From Bacteroidota bacterium (GTDB lineage: Bacteria; Bacteroidota; Bacteroidia; Chitinophagales; Saprospiraceae): 64,000 nucleotides of DNA. Of this stretch, positions 33,152 through 42,764 are shown piece after piece (position 1 is the stretch's first letter; the number at the start of each line of letters is the position of its first letter). The position numbers and the translations under genes are program-made. The DNA lies in the NCBI GenBank assembly GCA_024743405.1, contig JANSWP010000020.1, positions 22,492-86,491 on the forward strand, given 5' to 3'. The notes under the pieces were generated by a model. That model had not been told where the DNA came from and did no database searches. It was given only the letters and a program-made list of their open reading frames with translations.

Positions 33152-35404
33152 ATGAGAAAGCTAATTAAAAGCATATATTATTCCTTTCCCATACAACTTC
33201 TCTTTCTGCATTTTAGGAGTAATCTTATTTTATTGGTCATCTGGATTATTTTATCGCTCTTTGTAACCAGTTGGACCGGCGAAAAATTTGGATTGCCCTT
33301 TCTTTTTCTTTCTCCCGAATATTTAGGAAAGGTCGGGTTTTGGAGCTTTTTTATTTTGGGGTTTGCTTTTGGGGCCATGGTCATGACCTGGAATTTGACT
33401 GTTTACCTTTTAAAAGCTCATTTCTTTCCCTTTTTAGCTTCATTAGGTAGACCCTTTACAAAGTTTTGCCTCAATAATATTGTGCTTCCTTCCGCCTTTG
33501 TCTTACTGTTTTTGGTTTGTCAGATTCGTTTTGAGCTATATTATGAATACCTGCCTTTGACTCAAGTATTGACCAATAGTACTGCCTTTTTGATTGGAAT
33601 TTTCTCCCTAGTATTATTCATTGCTGGTTATTTTCAATTCACGAATAAGGACATTTTAAGCTATATAGATCCTAAAAAAAATATACCTCCTAATTTAGTT
33701 AGCGAACCAGGAAGAAGAAAAATATCCGAAATTGAAGAATTAAAACAAAATGAGAATCACTTTAAAGTACTCACTTATTTAACGGAATCATTTCGCCCTC
33801 GAATTGTACGAAGTGTGGCACATTATGACTCAAAAATTTTATTTAGAGTATTCAAACAAAATCACACAAACGCACTTATTGTCCAACTTTTTAGTTTGGT
33901 CATTTTGATTGCTTTAGGATATTTGATCGACCATAAGCAATTTCGAATTCCTGCGGGAGCAAGTATCTTTTTATTGAGCTCTATCATTATTGCAATTACT
34001 GGTGCTATTTCGTATTGGTTTCAAAAATGGCGGTTCTTTGTTTTGCTTATATTATTTGTAGTGATCAATCAAATTACACGATACGACCTTTTTCATCATA
34101 AAAATAAAGCATATGGGTTGAATTATACCACAGAAAAAGCGGGTTATTCTTATGAGGATTTAGAGTCAATTTGCTCTTCAGAGAATGTAGATGTAGATCG
34201 CGAAAACACAATTAAAATTTTAGATAATTGGCTGAAAAAAAATCAACCTAAAAAACCTAAAAACCCTAAAATGGTCTTCTACTGTGTAAGTGGTGGCGGG
34301 CTAAAATCAGCAACTTGGGCGATGAAAGTATTGAACCATGCTGATAGTTTAACCAGTGGTGAATTCATGGAACATACAGCCTTGATGTCAGGCGCTTCAG
34401 GCGGTATGTTAGGTACGGCTTATTTTAGGGAGCTATACTATCAAAAAAAGACAAATGCATTAAATAATTTATATACCCAGACACACATTGATAATATTGC
34501 TAAGGATCTTCTAAATTCAGTATCATTCACCATTATTTCTAATGACCTTTTTATGCCTTGGGTGAAATTTAAAAAAGGAGGGTATGAATACGTAAAAGAC
34601 CGAGGTTATATTTTCGAAAAACAATTCAATGAGAATACCAATTTCCTTTTAGATAAAACCTTAAATGATTATACACAACTCGAAAAAGGGGCAGAAATCC
34701 CGTTAATGTTCATTACCCCTTCAATTGTAAATGATGGACGTAGAATGATCATTAGCTCTCAAGGCATTTCCTATATGATGGCTGCACCTATTGGTATAGA
34801 AATCCCACATTCTGTGGGCATCGACGCTGTGGACTTTGGTCGTTTATTTGAAAAACAAGATGCCCAAAATTTACAGTTTACGACGGCCTTAAGAATGAAT
34901 GCAACTTACCCCTATATTTTGCCAAATGTCTATTTGCCCACCAACCCTCGAATAGAAATCATGGATGCTGGTTTTCGCGATAACTTTGGAATAAAATCAG
35001 CAACTAGATTTATTCATGTTTTTGAAAATTGGATACGCGAAAATACGAGTGGAGTAGTCCTAGTTATAGTTCGAGCTTATGACCGAAATAAAGAAATTAG
35101 TTCTAGCGAAAATGAAGGGATTTTTGAGTCCATTTTTAACCCTTTAGGTATCGCTGGTAAAATTTTGACGCTTCAAGATTTTGAGCATGATACAAATCTT
35201 GGATTTTTATATAATCTTTTAGGAAAAGAAAACTTTGACATTATTCGCTTTACTTATCATCCCGGAAAAAAGATCAATGAGAAAGATGCCTCTATTTCCT
35301 TTCACTTAACAACAAGAGAAAAAAATGATATTTGTGATGCCATAAATAGCCCTGAAAACCAACAAAGTCTTCAAAAACTAAAAACATTAATTATCAACGA
35401 CTGA
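33152..35404 (+). CDS. Membrane-anchored patatin-like phospholipase
   Basis: A 750-residue protein. About 320 N-terminal residues contain some six transmembrane helices in two groups (roughly 22-160 and 240-308). A patatin domain follows. It has the oxyanion-hole glycine loop SGGGLKS (380-386), the nucleophile elbow GASGG with Ser416, and the dyad Asp605 in MDAGFRDNFG. All catalytic parts are intact, so it should be an active lipid acyl hydrolase working at the inner membrane. The head with helices is unusual compared with plain patatins. Its last 18 bases overlap the M16 peptidase gene on the opposite strand. Confidence 0.88.
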   Translation: MRKLIKSIYYSFPIQLLFLHFRSNLILLVIWIILSLFVTSWTGEKFGLPFLFLSPEYLGKVGFWSFFILGFAFGAMVMTWNLTVYLLKAHFFPFLASLGRPFTKFCLNNIVLPSAFVLLFLVCQIRFELYYEYLPLTQVLTNSTAFLIGIFSLVLFIAGYFQFTNKDILSYIDPKKNIPPNLVSEPGRRKISEIEELKQNENHFKVLTYLTESFRPRIVRSVAHYDSKILFRVFKQNHTNALIVQLFSLVILIALGYLIDHKQFRIPAGASIFLLSSIIIAITGAISYWFQKWRFFVLLILFVVINQITRYDLFHHKNKAYGLNYTTEKAGYSYEDLESICSSENVDVDRENTIKILDNWLKKNQPKKPKNPKMVFYCVSGGGLKSATWAMKVLNHADSLTSGEFMEHTALMSGASGGMLGTAYFRELYYQKKTNALNNLYTQTHIDNIAKDLLNSVSFTIISNDLFMPWVKFKKGGYEYVKDRGYIFEKQFNENTNFLLDKTLNDYTQLEKGAEIPLMFITPSIVNDGRRMIISSQGISYMMAAPIGIEIPHSVGIDAVDFGRLFEKQDAQNLQFTTALRMNATYPYILPNVYLPTNPRIEIMDAGFRDNFGIKSATRFIHVFENWIRENTSGVVLVIVRAYDRNKEISSSENEGIFESIFNPLGIAGKILTLQDFEHDTNLGFLYNLLGKENFDIIRFTYHPGKKINEKDASISFHLTTREKNDICDAINSPENQQSLQKLKTLIIND

Positions 35405-36640
35405 TTTAGTCGCTTTGTAAAAAAGCTGGGAACAATTTTCTTTTTTAAAAATTTGTTGAGCCATTTTTCGAATGTCATCGCGAGTTATCTTTTCATATAA
35501 TCCAACTTCTTCATTAATGAGGTTGGCATCACCTAGCAGTTCGAAAAAAGCTAAATTAATAGCCTTATTTAAAATACTCGCCTCAGAAAATACTAAAGTG
35601 CTTTCAACTTTATTTTTCCATTTTATTAACTCATTTTCTGGAATCAAGTCATTTTTTAGTTCATCTAATTCTTTCCAAATCGCGTCAACAGCTTCCTCCA
35701 ACGTTATTCCATCTGCTGGTTTTCCTTCTATCACAAGTAATCCTGGATCTATACTCCCAGTGATATAGCAGTCTATTTGAGAAAATATTTGTTTTTCTTT
35801 CACCAATCGATGATAAAACCTGGCAGAAGGTCCATTACACAAAACATCAGATAATAGGTCAGAAATGTAAAAATCTTCATCTGCCCGAGCAGGCGAATGA
35901 AAAACCATGTAAAGCGAATCTACAGGTACATCCGCCTTTTGAATTTTTGCTCGAAATTCATTTTGCGGCATTTCCTGTGGAAGATTTCTTTTGGGCGTAT
36001 TTCTCCTTGGAATATCACCAAACCATTTTTCAATTATTTTTTTTGTGTCATCCACTTTTACATTTCCCGAAATAACGATAATTGCATTATTAGGTCCATA
36101 ATATTTAAAAAAGAAATCCTTTACATCTTCCATTTTGGCATCCTCTACATGCTTCGGAACAATACCAATAGTCGGCCATCGGTAAGGGTGTTTTTGATAG
36201 GCCATATCTGAGATGTGATGCCAAGCATCTCCATAAGGTTGATTCAAACAAGACTCTTTAAATTCCTCAACTACTACTTTTCTTTGCACATCCAAAACCT
36301 TTTCGTCAAAATTCAAACTCAACATTCGGTCACTCTCTAACCATAGCGCTATTTCTAAATTTTCAGCAGGCATTACGTCATAAAAATTGGTGATATCATT
36401 ATTTGTAAACGCATTATTTTCACCTCCTGCTTTTTGAATTGGTTCATCAAAATCGGGCACGTTGGCGGATCCTCCAAACATCAAATGCTCAAATAAATGT
36501 GCAAAACCAGTCTTTTCTGGCGATTCATCTCGCGAACCCACATCATATAAAACATTCACGGCAACCATTGGTGTACTATTATCCTCATGAATCAATACCC
36601 GCAGTCCATTTTCTAATTCAAATTTTGAATATTCTATCAC
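35387..36640 (-). CDS. M16 family zinc metallopeptidase
   Basis: Insulinase/pitrilysin-type peptidase of 417 residues, the size of one half-unit. The inverted zinc motif HLFEH is at 48-52 (Glu51 catalytic) and the third zinc ligand is in VVVEEFKE (about 125-129). The peptidase M16 C-terminal domain spans about 170-350. No signal peptide is obvious, so it may be cytoplasmic. M16 proteins of this size often act as a dimer with an inactive paralogue, but none is adjacent. It overlaps the patatin gene tail to tail. Confidence 0.94.
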   Translation of the reverse strand: MIEYSKFELENGLRVLIHEDNSTPMVAVNVLYDVGSRDESPEKTGFAHLFEHLMFGGSANVPDFDEPIQKAGGENNAFTNNDITNFYDVMPAENLEIALWLESDRMLSLNFDEKVLDVQRKVVVEEFKESCLNQPYGDAWHHISDMAYQKHPYRWPTIGIVPKHVEDAKMEDVKDFFFKYYGPNNAIIVISGNVKVDDTKKIIEKWFGDIPRRNTPKRNLPQEMPQNEFRAKIQKADVPVDSLYMVFHSPARADEDFYISDLLSDVLCNGPSARFYHRLVKEKQIFSQIDCYITGSIDPGLLVIEGKPADGITLEEAVDAIWKELDELKNDLIPENELIKWKNKVESTLVFSEASILNKAINLAFFELLGDANLINEEVGLYEKITRDDIRKMAQQIFKKENCSQLFYKATKSVVDN

Positions 36641-36730
36641 AATCGTTTTTTAAATTTTCTAAAAAAGATGGCAAAAATACAACTAAGTTACCAGCAAGAC
36701 TATACTTCCAGTTTCTAATAGATAGAAATT

Positions 36731-37591
36731 TTAATCAACCAAGTGATCTAAAATATCATCAGATGAATCTTCGTCTTCATTCAATTGCAAAATATCAGCA
36801 AACGCAGCGTATAAGCCACAATAAATAAGTGGCGAAATAGCAACAACAGCAATCATAAACAGCCCCATTAATAAACCTCCCAATAAAGGAGCTGCTGATA
36901 AAATCAACGCTATTAATAATGTTGCCAAAAAAAATAAACCCATAAATAAAAGATAATATCCGAAAACGGCAAACCATCTTCTCGTGATTACTTTCCGGCT
37001 TGATTCAATAGCTTCCCAAAAACCCATATCACAAAAAACAATGAACTTATAAGCAAATGAAAAGGCAACAGTCAAATAAACAACTGGAATTAAATTTAAT
37101 ACGACAATCCAAATTTGAGTAGTTGACAAACCCGTAATAAAAGAATCAATTTGTGGTGCATTAAATGGATCTTTTAGTACTTCTTGGTACCAATCAAACA
37201 AACCTGTAGAATACATGGAATAAATTGAGGGAGAAAAGGCCAATACATAAATAGCCATCAATGTGAAGGCAGCTGGAATAATTTCTTTTAAATAAGAGAA
37301 TCCTTTAAAGAACTCTCCAAAATCATCGTACTCATTTCTTCTTATTTTATGTGCAACAATAAAATAGCCAACACCCAAAGCAGGACCAACAACAAAATAT
37401 TGGATAGGTGCTCCAATTGTTGGGATATTACTAATACCAAAAGAAATAATAACGGTCACTAATAAAAAACCTATAAATGAAAAAGCTTCATCTTTATAAA
37501 TTTCCCAGCCTTCTTTCAAATATTGACTAGCTGAAAAATCATAACCTTCGGTAGTTAAAGTCTCGACTTTATTTTGCCAATGATCAAGCAT
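36731..37591 (-). CDS. Polytopic membrane protein of unknown function
   Basis: A 286-residue protein with a soluble N-terminus (about 1-35), about six hydrophobic helices and an acidic tail (NEDEDSSDDILDHLVD). The pattern resembles DUF975/DUF2189-like integral membrane proteins, with 'AFSFAYKFIVFCDMGFWEAIESSRKVI' placed before the last helices as in those families. No catalytic motif is visible. It is encoded alone on its strand after the M16 gene. Function unknown. Confidence 0.75.
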   Translation of the reverse strand: MLDHWQNKVETLTTEGYDFSASQYLKEGWEIYKDEAFSFIGFLLVTVIISFGISNIPTIGAPIQYFVVGPALGVGYFIVAHKIRRNEYDDFGEFFKGFSYLKEIIPAAFTLMAIYVLAFSPSIYSMYSTGLFDWYQEVLKDPFNAPQIDSFITGLSTTQIWIVVLNLIPVVYLTVAFSFAYKFIVFCDMGFWEAIESSRKVITRRWFAVFGYYLLFMGLFFLATLLIALILSAAPLLGGLLMGLFMIAVVAISPLIYCGLYAAFADILQLNEDEDSSDDILDHLVD

Positions 37592-37861
37592 GCTTTATAT
37601 TTTTTGTGATTGAAAAAAATCTGCGATGAAAATAGAAATGGAATTACGGTAATCCAAACAATCAATCAAAATTGAAGTGCTTATACACCAAAAAAACTTC
37701 CTCCTTCATCTTTCAACTTGACATACCATAAGGAACGACTCAATAATAAATTATCGTTCCTAACTACCAACACCCTTTTAAAAAATCAATTTTCATAATT
37801 TCTAACCTAGTTCCAATTTCCAAATCAGTGGACCAAAGTTGGAGTTAATAATCTATGCCTA

Positions 37862-38617
37862 ATGAATAGAAAAGATATTTCAAAATTACGCAAAAATGGA
37901 AGTGTTCATTTTAAAATTGGTTTAATTCTCGCTTTAACCTTTACTATTTATGCTTTCAATTGGACAAGTAGTCTTCCTGTGTTAGATACCTTTGAAACGG
38001 ATATATTGCCGGAAGAAATTGAAGTAGATATCATTCGAACACAAGATAAAAAACCAATTCCACCACCACCTTTAGTAGACATTTCAGACATCATTATTAT
38101 TAAAAATCAACCGGAATTTACCAATTTATCTGAGCCTAAACCTTTGAAAATAGAATCAAATAATAATATTCCAAAAAGATCTGATTTTGAGCTGAAAAAC
38201 GAAACACCAATTCCCTCTCCTCCAGTCATTCACCCTTCTGAACCTATAATTGAAGTCATTGAAATTTTCAAAATTGTAGAAGAAATGCCTCGATTCCCAG
38301 GTTGTGAAGAAGAAGAGTTGACGAAAAAAGAAAAAGAAACTTGCGCCAATAAAAACTTACTTTCCTATGTCTTTTCAAAAATAAAGTACCCCGCAATAGC
38401 CCGTGAATCAACTATTGAAGGAATGGTTATCGTCCGATTTATAGTCGAAAAAGACGGAAGTATTTCTGACGCTAAAATTGTACGGGATATTGGTGGAGGC
38501 TGCGGACAAGAAGCATTAAGAGTTGTCCATTCAATGCCACAATGGATTCCTGGAAAACAAAGAAACCGCCCCGTTCGAGTTCAATTTAACCTACCTATTA
38601 GGTTTAAACTCAAATAA
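37862..38617 (+). CDS. Energy transducer TonB
   Basis: Couples the inner-membrane proton motive force to TonB-dependent receptors. The 251 residues have a single N-terminal transmembrane helix (about 18-35) and a proline-rich periplasmic spacer (KPIPPPPLVD, PIPSPPVIHPSEP). The TonB C-terminal domain (about 160-251) has YPAIARESTIEGMVIVRFIVEKDGSI and the closing VRVQFNLPIRFKLK. Two cysteine pairs before and in the domain are typical of Bacteroidota TonB proteins. ExbB/ExbD are not adjacent. Confidence 0.93.
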   Translation: MNRKDISKLRKNGSVHFKIGLILALTFTIYAFNWTSSLPVLDTFETDILPEEIEVDIIRTQDKKPIPPPPLVDISDIIIIKNQPEFTNLSEPKPLKIESNNNIPKRSDFELKNETPIPSPPVIHPSEPIIEVIEIFKIVEEMPRFPGCEEEELTKKEKETCANKNLLSYVFSKIKYPAIARESTIEGMVIVRFIVEKDGSISDAKIVRDIGGGCGQEALRVVHSMPQWIPGKQRNRPVRVQFNLPIRFKLK

Positions 38618-38682
38618 AGAATAATTGCCTGGAAATCCCCAAATTTCCATACTACTACTTTATGGTAGTTTTTCGATGACTT

Positions 38683-38715
38683 ATAGCCTCGACATTTTGT
38701 CGGGGCTATTTTTTT
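38683..38715 (+). terminator. Terminator after tonB
   Basis: An 11-bp stem (38683-38693 with 38699-38709, one G-U pair) with a 5-base loop and a T-run (38710-38715). It separates tonB from the radical SAM gene, which argues against the upstream start of the latter. Confidence 0.87.
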
Positions 38716-38726
38716 ATGGAATAGCG

Positions 38727-38734
38727 TACCTTTG
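38727..38734 (+). promoter_or_regulatory. Promoter -7 box for the radical SAM gene
   Basis: TACCTTTG followed by CAATAC matches TAnnTTTG exactly and lies 25 bases upstream of the ATG at 38760. The closest TTTG upstream is 27 bases away, which is longer than usual. The leader would be about 20 nt. Confidence 0.6.
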
Positions 38735-38759
38735 CAATACAATTAAAAAATTGCTTAAC

Positions 38760-40058
38760 ATGTCATTGAAACAATCTCCATATTTATTGTATTCCGACGG
38801 TGAAGGAAATCTATTCGAAGATACCTCTCTATATACTTGTGGTCGAAGCGGTTTGTACGCCTATCCAATTCCTACAGAAGACTGGATGGAACTGCCTGAA
38901 GGTGGAAATCTATATGAATTACCAGGCCGGAGGGGTATTGGAATTGACGTCGAAACAGGTGAAATGAGAGTTTGCGAAAAAGGTTGGGCAGTAGCTGGTT
39001 TTATCCCACCAGCACATACAGGTTTGTTTTTAGCTTCCTATATGAATGAACCCAATGCTCCTGTACTACCTCTTTATTGCTATACTGCGGCGGGTTGGTT
39101 AGATGATAAATTTTATGTCCCTGCGGTTCGAGTTGAGCAAGATATTCGGCAAGAATGCGAAGGTTTTGACGCTAATCAAGTTGAACTTGGTATTCAAGAA
39201 TTTTTAAATCGTTTCCCAAATAATCGCGTAGTGGAACATTTGGCCAATAATTGTGCACTCGAATACGAATGCCCAGCTGCTCGAAATTATTTTATGGGAC
39301 GTTGGGAATGCCCGATTCCCAGTTCGCCAGCATGTAATTCAAACTGCGTCGGTTGTATTTCACTTCAACCAGATGAAGAAGAAATCGTTTCAAGTCACGA
39401 CCGTTTGACATTTAAACCGACGGCGGAGGAAATAATGGAATATACCGTTGCGCATTTAGAAACTGCAGAATTTCCAATTGTGAGTTTTGGTCAAGGTTGT
39501 GAAGGAGAACCTCTTTTGATGTGGAAAACAATTGAGGAGGCGATTATTCAAATTCGAAAATTCAGTCCAAAAGGAAGTATAAATATTAATACGAATGGAA
39601 GTAAACCTGATGCCGTCAAAGTACTTCGAAAAGCAGGTTTGGATAGTATGCGTGTAAGTATTAATTCAGCTCAAAAAGAATTGTACACAAATTATTATCG
39701 CCCAAATAATTATGAATTTGAAGATGTAGTGGAAAGTATTAGAATAATGAATGAACTTGGAGGTTGGACAAGTATCAATTATTTCGTTTTCCCGGGAATG
39801 ACTGATAGTGAGGCAGAATATCAAGCGTTAAGAAAATTGATTTCAGATACAGGTTTAAAAATGATTCAATGGCGAAATTTCAATATTGATCCTGATTGGT
39901 ATTTGAAAAAAGTAATGGTTAAAGAAACAGAAGAAACAATGGGTGTCAAAGAATTAATGCACCGAATTAAAGCAGAATTTCCGCATGTTAAATATGGCTA
40001 TTTTAACCCGCCAATTGAACGAATTAAAGGTGATTATGAAATGGATTTTGCGCATTAA
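38760..40058 (+). CDS. Radical SAM enzyme of unknown function
   Basis: A 432-residue protein starting MSLKQSPYLLYSDG. The open frame to 38625 runs through a terminator and promoter, so ATG 38760 is chosen. The SAM 4Fe-4S motif is Cys192-x3-Cys196-x2-Cys199 (ACNSNCVGCIS), unusually far from the N-terminus. About 190 residues of a separate N-terminal domain precede it, containing CALEYECPAARNYF. The core has SFGQGCEGEPLL in place of the GGEP block, NINTNGSKPD and SINSAQKELY. No SPASM cysteine cluster follows. The substrate is unknown. The gene ends at an inverted-repeat element that overlaps its stop codon. Confidence 0.9.
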   Translation: MSLKQSPYLLYSDGEGNLFEDTSLYTCGRSGLYAYPIPTEDWMELPEGGNLYELPGRRGIGIDVETGEMRVCEKGWAVAGFIPPAHTGLFLASYMNEPNAPVLPLYCYTAAGWLDDKFYVPAVRVEQDIRQECEGFDANQVELGIQEFLNRFPNNRVVEHLANNCALEYECPAARNYFMGRWECPIPSSPACNSNCVGCISLQPDEEEIVSSHDRLTFKPTAEEIMEYTVAHLETAEFPIVSFGQGCEGEPLLMWKTIEEAIIQIRKFSPKGSININTNGSKPDAVKVLRKAGLDSMRVSINSAQKELYTNYYRPNNYEFEDVVESIRIMNELGGWTSINYFVFPGMTDSEAEYQALRKLISDTGLKMIQWRNFNIDPDWYLKKVMVKETEETMGVKELMHRIKAEFPHVKYGYFNPPIERIKGDYEMDFAH

Positions 40059-40252
40059 GTAACGCCTAAAGAATAACTCCGACATTTGCTGATGTATCTT
40101 TTGAACTTTTGCGGCGTTAAAAATACTTTTTCCGTTCGCCTTTGTACCTTCTAGCACAAGCCAGCGCAGGATGCCCTGCATTGCCTGTTTTTTTTGCCTT
40201 ACTAAAATCTACTATTTCAAATTGGCGGACTTATTTTTTAGCTGTTACTTAA
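40055..40252. repeat. 198-bp inverted-repeat element (family member D)
   Basis: The ends, 40055 inward and 40252 inward, are imperfect inverted repeats of about 34 bp beginning TTAAGTAAC, with about five mismatches and one gap. The core carries CGTTAAAAATACT (40115-40127), identical to the elements at 55704, 58533 and 63864, and a TTTTGCCT motif. A short apical hairpin, GCAGG-atgc-CCTGC, lies in the middle. The radical SAM stop codon TAA (40056-40058) lies inside its left arm. It is non-coding, with no transposase. Confidence 0.65.
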
Positions 40253-40272
40253 ATTATTTCTAAATTCAACTT

Positions 40273-40296
40273 TCTAAAAGTCACAAAACTTTTAGA
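40273..40296. promoter_or_regulatory. 9-bp inverted repeat before the pseudouridine synthase gene
   Basis: Arms 40273-40281 and 40288-40296 pair perfectly with a 6-base loop, ending 21 bases before the start codon. No T-run follows. It is similar in placement to the hairpin before mvaD. Significance uncertain. Confidence 0.4.
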
Positions 40297-40317
40297 CGGC
40301 TCTGCCCAAAGCAGAAT

Positions 40318-40980
40318 ATGAACTTCGAAATCTTACTCGAAACTTCTCATTTTTTAATAATAAATAAACCTCACGGATTAATCGTAGAACAAAATCCATG
40401 GGAAGATTCCGTCGAGTCTCAAGTCCAAAAACATCTAGCTAAAACATCTAAAAAGCCTTATTTAGGAATTGTACACCGGCTAGATCGTGTCACTTCAGGT
40501 GCCTTAATATTGGCAAAAAAGAAAAGTGCTTTAAAAAATTTAAATGAACAATTTAGATTAAAAAAAATCCAAAAAACTTACCTATCCATTGTGGGTAATG
40601 AACCACCCAATGAAAAAGCTATTTTAAAAAATTGGCTCAAAAAAGATTTAAAAAATAAAAAAGCCATTCTCTTTTCAGACCTTCAAAAAGGTGCTTTTGA
40701 ATGCTCTCTTTCTTATGAAAAAATTGCATCAAACTCAGTAGGTCATTTATTGAAAATAAAACCAAAAACGGGGAAATTCCACCAAATTCGAGCACAGTTA
40801 TCAAATATAGGTTGTCCGATTATTGGTGATGAGAAATATGGTTCAAAGATCTTTTTTCTGAAAAATTCCGTCGCCCTTCATGCTTCTGAACTAGCTTTCA
40901 AGAACCCTCAAACAGGCACCTTTACTATGGTGAAAGCGCCCCTTCCTAAAAATGTTTTTTGGAATTCGTTTACACTGTAA
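40318..40980 (+). CDS. RluA-family pseudouridine synthase
   Basis: Isomerises uridine to pseudouridine in rRNA or tRNA. The 220 residues lack an S4 domain, so this is the short RluA-like form. The catalytic motif is HRLDRVTSGALIL (53-65) with Asp56. LKIKPKTGKFHQIRAQLSNIGCPIIGDEKYG is the conserved C-terminal block of the RluA family. It follows an inverted-repeat element and a small hairpin. The target base is not decidable from sequence. Confidence 0.93.
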   Translation: MNFEILLETSHFLIINKPHGLIVEQNPWEDSVESQVQKHLAKTSKKPYLGIVHRLDRVTSGALILAKKKSALKNLNEQFRLKKIQKTYLSIVGNEPPNEKAILKNWLKKDLKNKKAILFSDLQKGAFECSLSYEKIASNSVGHLLKIKPKTGKFHQIRAQLSNIGCPIIGDEKYGSKIFFLKNSVALHASELAFKNPQTGTFTMVKAPLPKNVFWNSFTL

Positions 40981-41171
40981 CCTTCCACACACCAAATCGT
41001 CTTTTTAACAAATTCTTAAGTACAAAGCAACATTCTTTTTCTTGCTATGTCTTTGAAATCATATTTGGATTACGAAACTTTTCGGAATATTTTTATATAA
41101 AAATCTTATTTCAAAATTCGTTCGTATTCAATTTGTCACTTCTATTTTTTCACCATAAAAAATCGCTCGAT

Positions 41172-42614
41172 ATGAAATTGTTTACACCTAAACTTTTCTT
41201 ATTATTTGCTTTTTTGCTCGTAGTTGGAAATACTCAAATTACAGCACAATCTACCAATGACGATGTAACCGTCGTCCAAAAAGTTACTCATGAAGACGGT
41301 GTTGTGACCGTCAAAAAGAAAAAACTGAAAACTGGAAAAAGCCTTGAAGCTTATATTGAGGCACTTGAACTAGAAAATTCTGATGGCCAACATGTAGAAA
41401 TTAAGATAGTATCTGAAAATGGTCAAAAAGAAATTATTAAACTTGAAAATGACGATGAGGAAGAAACGGTTCTTTTCATTCGTCGCGCCAAAGAAGATGC
41501 GAATGATGAAGTTGAAAGTTTAAAAATTATCGTTGGAGGTCATCATGATGATATCGAAGACGATAATGATAATAATGAAGAAGCCAACAATTGGAAATGG
41601 GACTGGAAATGGGACGAAAACAAAAAACATGATAACCATAAAGCAAAACATCAATATAGTTATTCATATAGTTACTCCTATGGAAACGGAAACTCCAATG
41701 ACTCTAAAAAGACTTTCTTAGGTATTTATCTAGATGAAGATAAAAATCAAGAAGGTGTTTATGTCGATGGAATTGTTTCTGGTGGTGGAGCCTCTGCTGC
41801 AGGTTTGAGAACTGGCGATATCATAACAGCGATCAATGATAATGATATTAATGACCGCAATGATTTACGTTTTGAACTCAATAACTATGAGCCAAATACA
41901 AGTGTCGCTATCACTTATCTTCGAAATGGGCAGGTACAACAAACCAATGCTACATTAAGTGCTGAACCTCGAAGTTACTCTAAAGAAAGAGATCCTTGTA
42001 AAATTTTCATCGGTGTTTATGTAGGAAGTCGAGGACCAAATGGACAAGGTGTTCGCGCTAGTGGAATCATTGATGGAACAGCTGCTGCTGCCTCTGAATT
42101 ACAAAAAGGTGATGTTATTTTAGCGATGGATGGTGTTCTTACCAATTCTCATTCTGGATTATTAGCAGAAAGAAATAAACACGAACCAGGTGATTATTTC
42201 ACAATGACAGTTCTTCGAAATGGAGCAACAATAGAGATTGATGCACAATTCCTTGAATGTCCTCAAGATGAGGTTATCGAAGAAGTAATTGAAGAAGAAC
42301 CTGTTGTGGAAGAGATCATTGAACCTGAAGTTGAAATCGAGCAAGATGCTTTGATTGTAGAAGATTTGAGCGCTTACCCAAATCCAACTTATGGAAATTT
42401 GAATATTACGTTTAAAGGTGAGGCTGTACCAACTACTATTCAAGTGACAAATATTATGGGTAAAGTAATTTACACAGAAGAATTGAACACTTTTGATGGT
42501 GATTATGGAAAGCGAATTGATATTTCAAATAGCTCTCCTGGAACTCATTTAGTGACTGTTCGCCAAGGAAAAAAAGTATTTACGAAGTCAATTATTTTGG
42601 TTGTTAGAGCCTAA
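41172..42614 (+). CDS. Secreted protein with two PDZ domains and T9SS type A sorting domain
   Basis: A 480-residue protein. ATG 41172 gives a clear signal peptide (MKLFTPKLFLLFAFLLVVG, cleaved near TAQS); the frame open to 40959 has no such feature. An acidic, Asp/Asn-rich stretch (about 120-150, with IEDDNDNNEEANN) could bind calcium. A Tyr/Ser-rich segment follows. PDZ 1 is at about 180-262 (FLGIYLDEDKN, GIVSGGGASAAGLRTGDIITAIND). PDZ 2 is at about 278-362 (FIGVYVGSRG, GDVILAMDGVL). A Glu-rich linker leads to the type IX sorting domain (about 398-480, LSAYPNPTYGNLNITF). There is no protease domain, so it may be a surface scaffold. Confidence 0.9.
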   Translation: MKLFTPKLFLLFAFLLVVGNTQITAQSTNDDVTVVQKVTHEDGVVTVKKKKLKTGKSLEAYIEALELENSDGQHVEIKIVSENGQKEIIKLENDDEEETVLFIRRAKEDANDEVESLKIIVGGHHDDIEDDNDNNEEANNWKWDWKWDENKKHDNHKAKHQYSYSYSYSYGNGNSNDSKKTFLGIYLDEDKNQEGVYVDGIVSGGGASAAGLRTGDIITAINDNDINDRNDLRFELNNYEPNTSVAITYLRNGQVQQTNATLSAEPRSYSKERDPCKIFIGVYVGSRGPNGQGVRASGIIDGTAAAASELQKGDVILAMDGVLTNSHSGLLAERNKHEPGDYFTMTVLRNGATIEIDAQFLECPQDEVIEEVIEEEPVVEEIIEPEVEIEQDALIVEDLSAYPNPTYGNLNITFKGEAVPTTIQVTNIMGKVIYTEELNTFDGDYGKRIDISNSSPGTHLVTVRQGKKVFTKSIILVVRA

Positions 42615-42651
42615 AAATATTCTTAGTCAACTACTTTACGTTGACCCTTTT

Positions 42652-42687
42652 AATACCCGCTTCGAAAAGACTTTCGGAGCGGGTATT
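42652..42687 (+). terminator. Terminator after the PDZ protein gene
   Basis: A 16-bp stem (42652-42667 with 42672-42687, one G-U pair) with a 4-base loop and a short T-rich end. It is 38 bases after the stop. Confidence 0.85.
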
Positions 42688-42764
42688 TCTATTATTAGAA
42701 AAAGTATTATTTTACAGGTTCGAAATCTATTAATCCTTATTGTAATAGCCATTGAAAAACGTCC

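Noticed and set aside
38625..38759. Upstream start for the radical SAM gene
   Set aside because: The added region spans the tonB terminator and the promoter box.
40959..41171. 71-residue N-terminal extension of the PDZ protein
   Set aside because: The internal ATG at 41172 starts a clean signal peptide, which an extension would bury.
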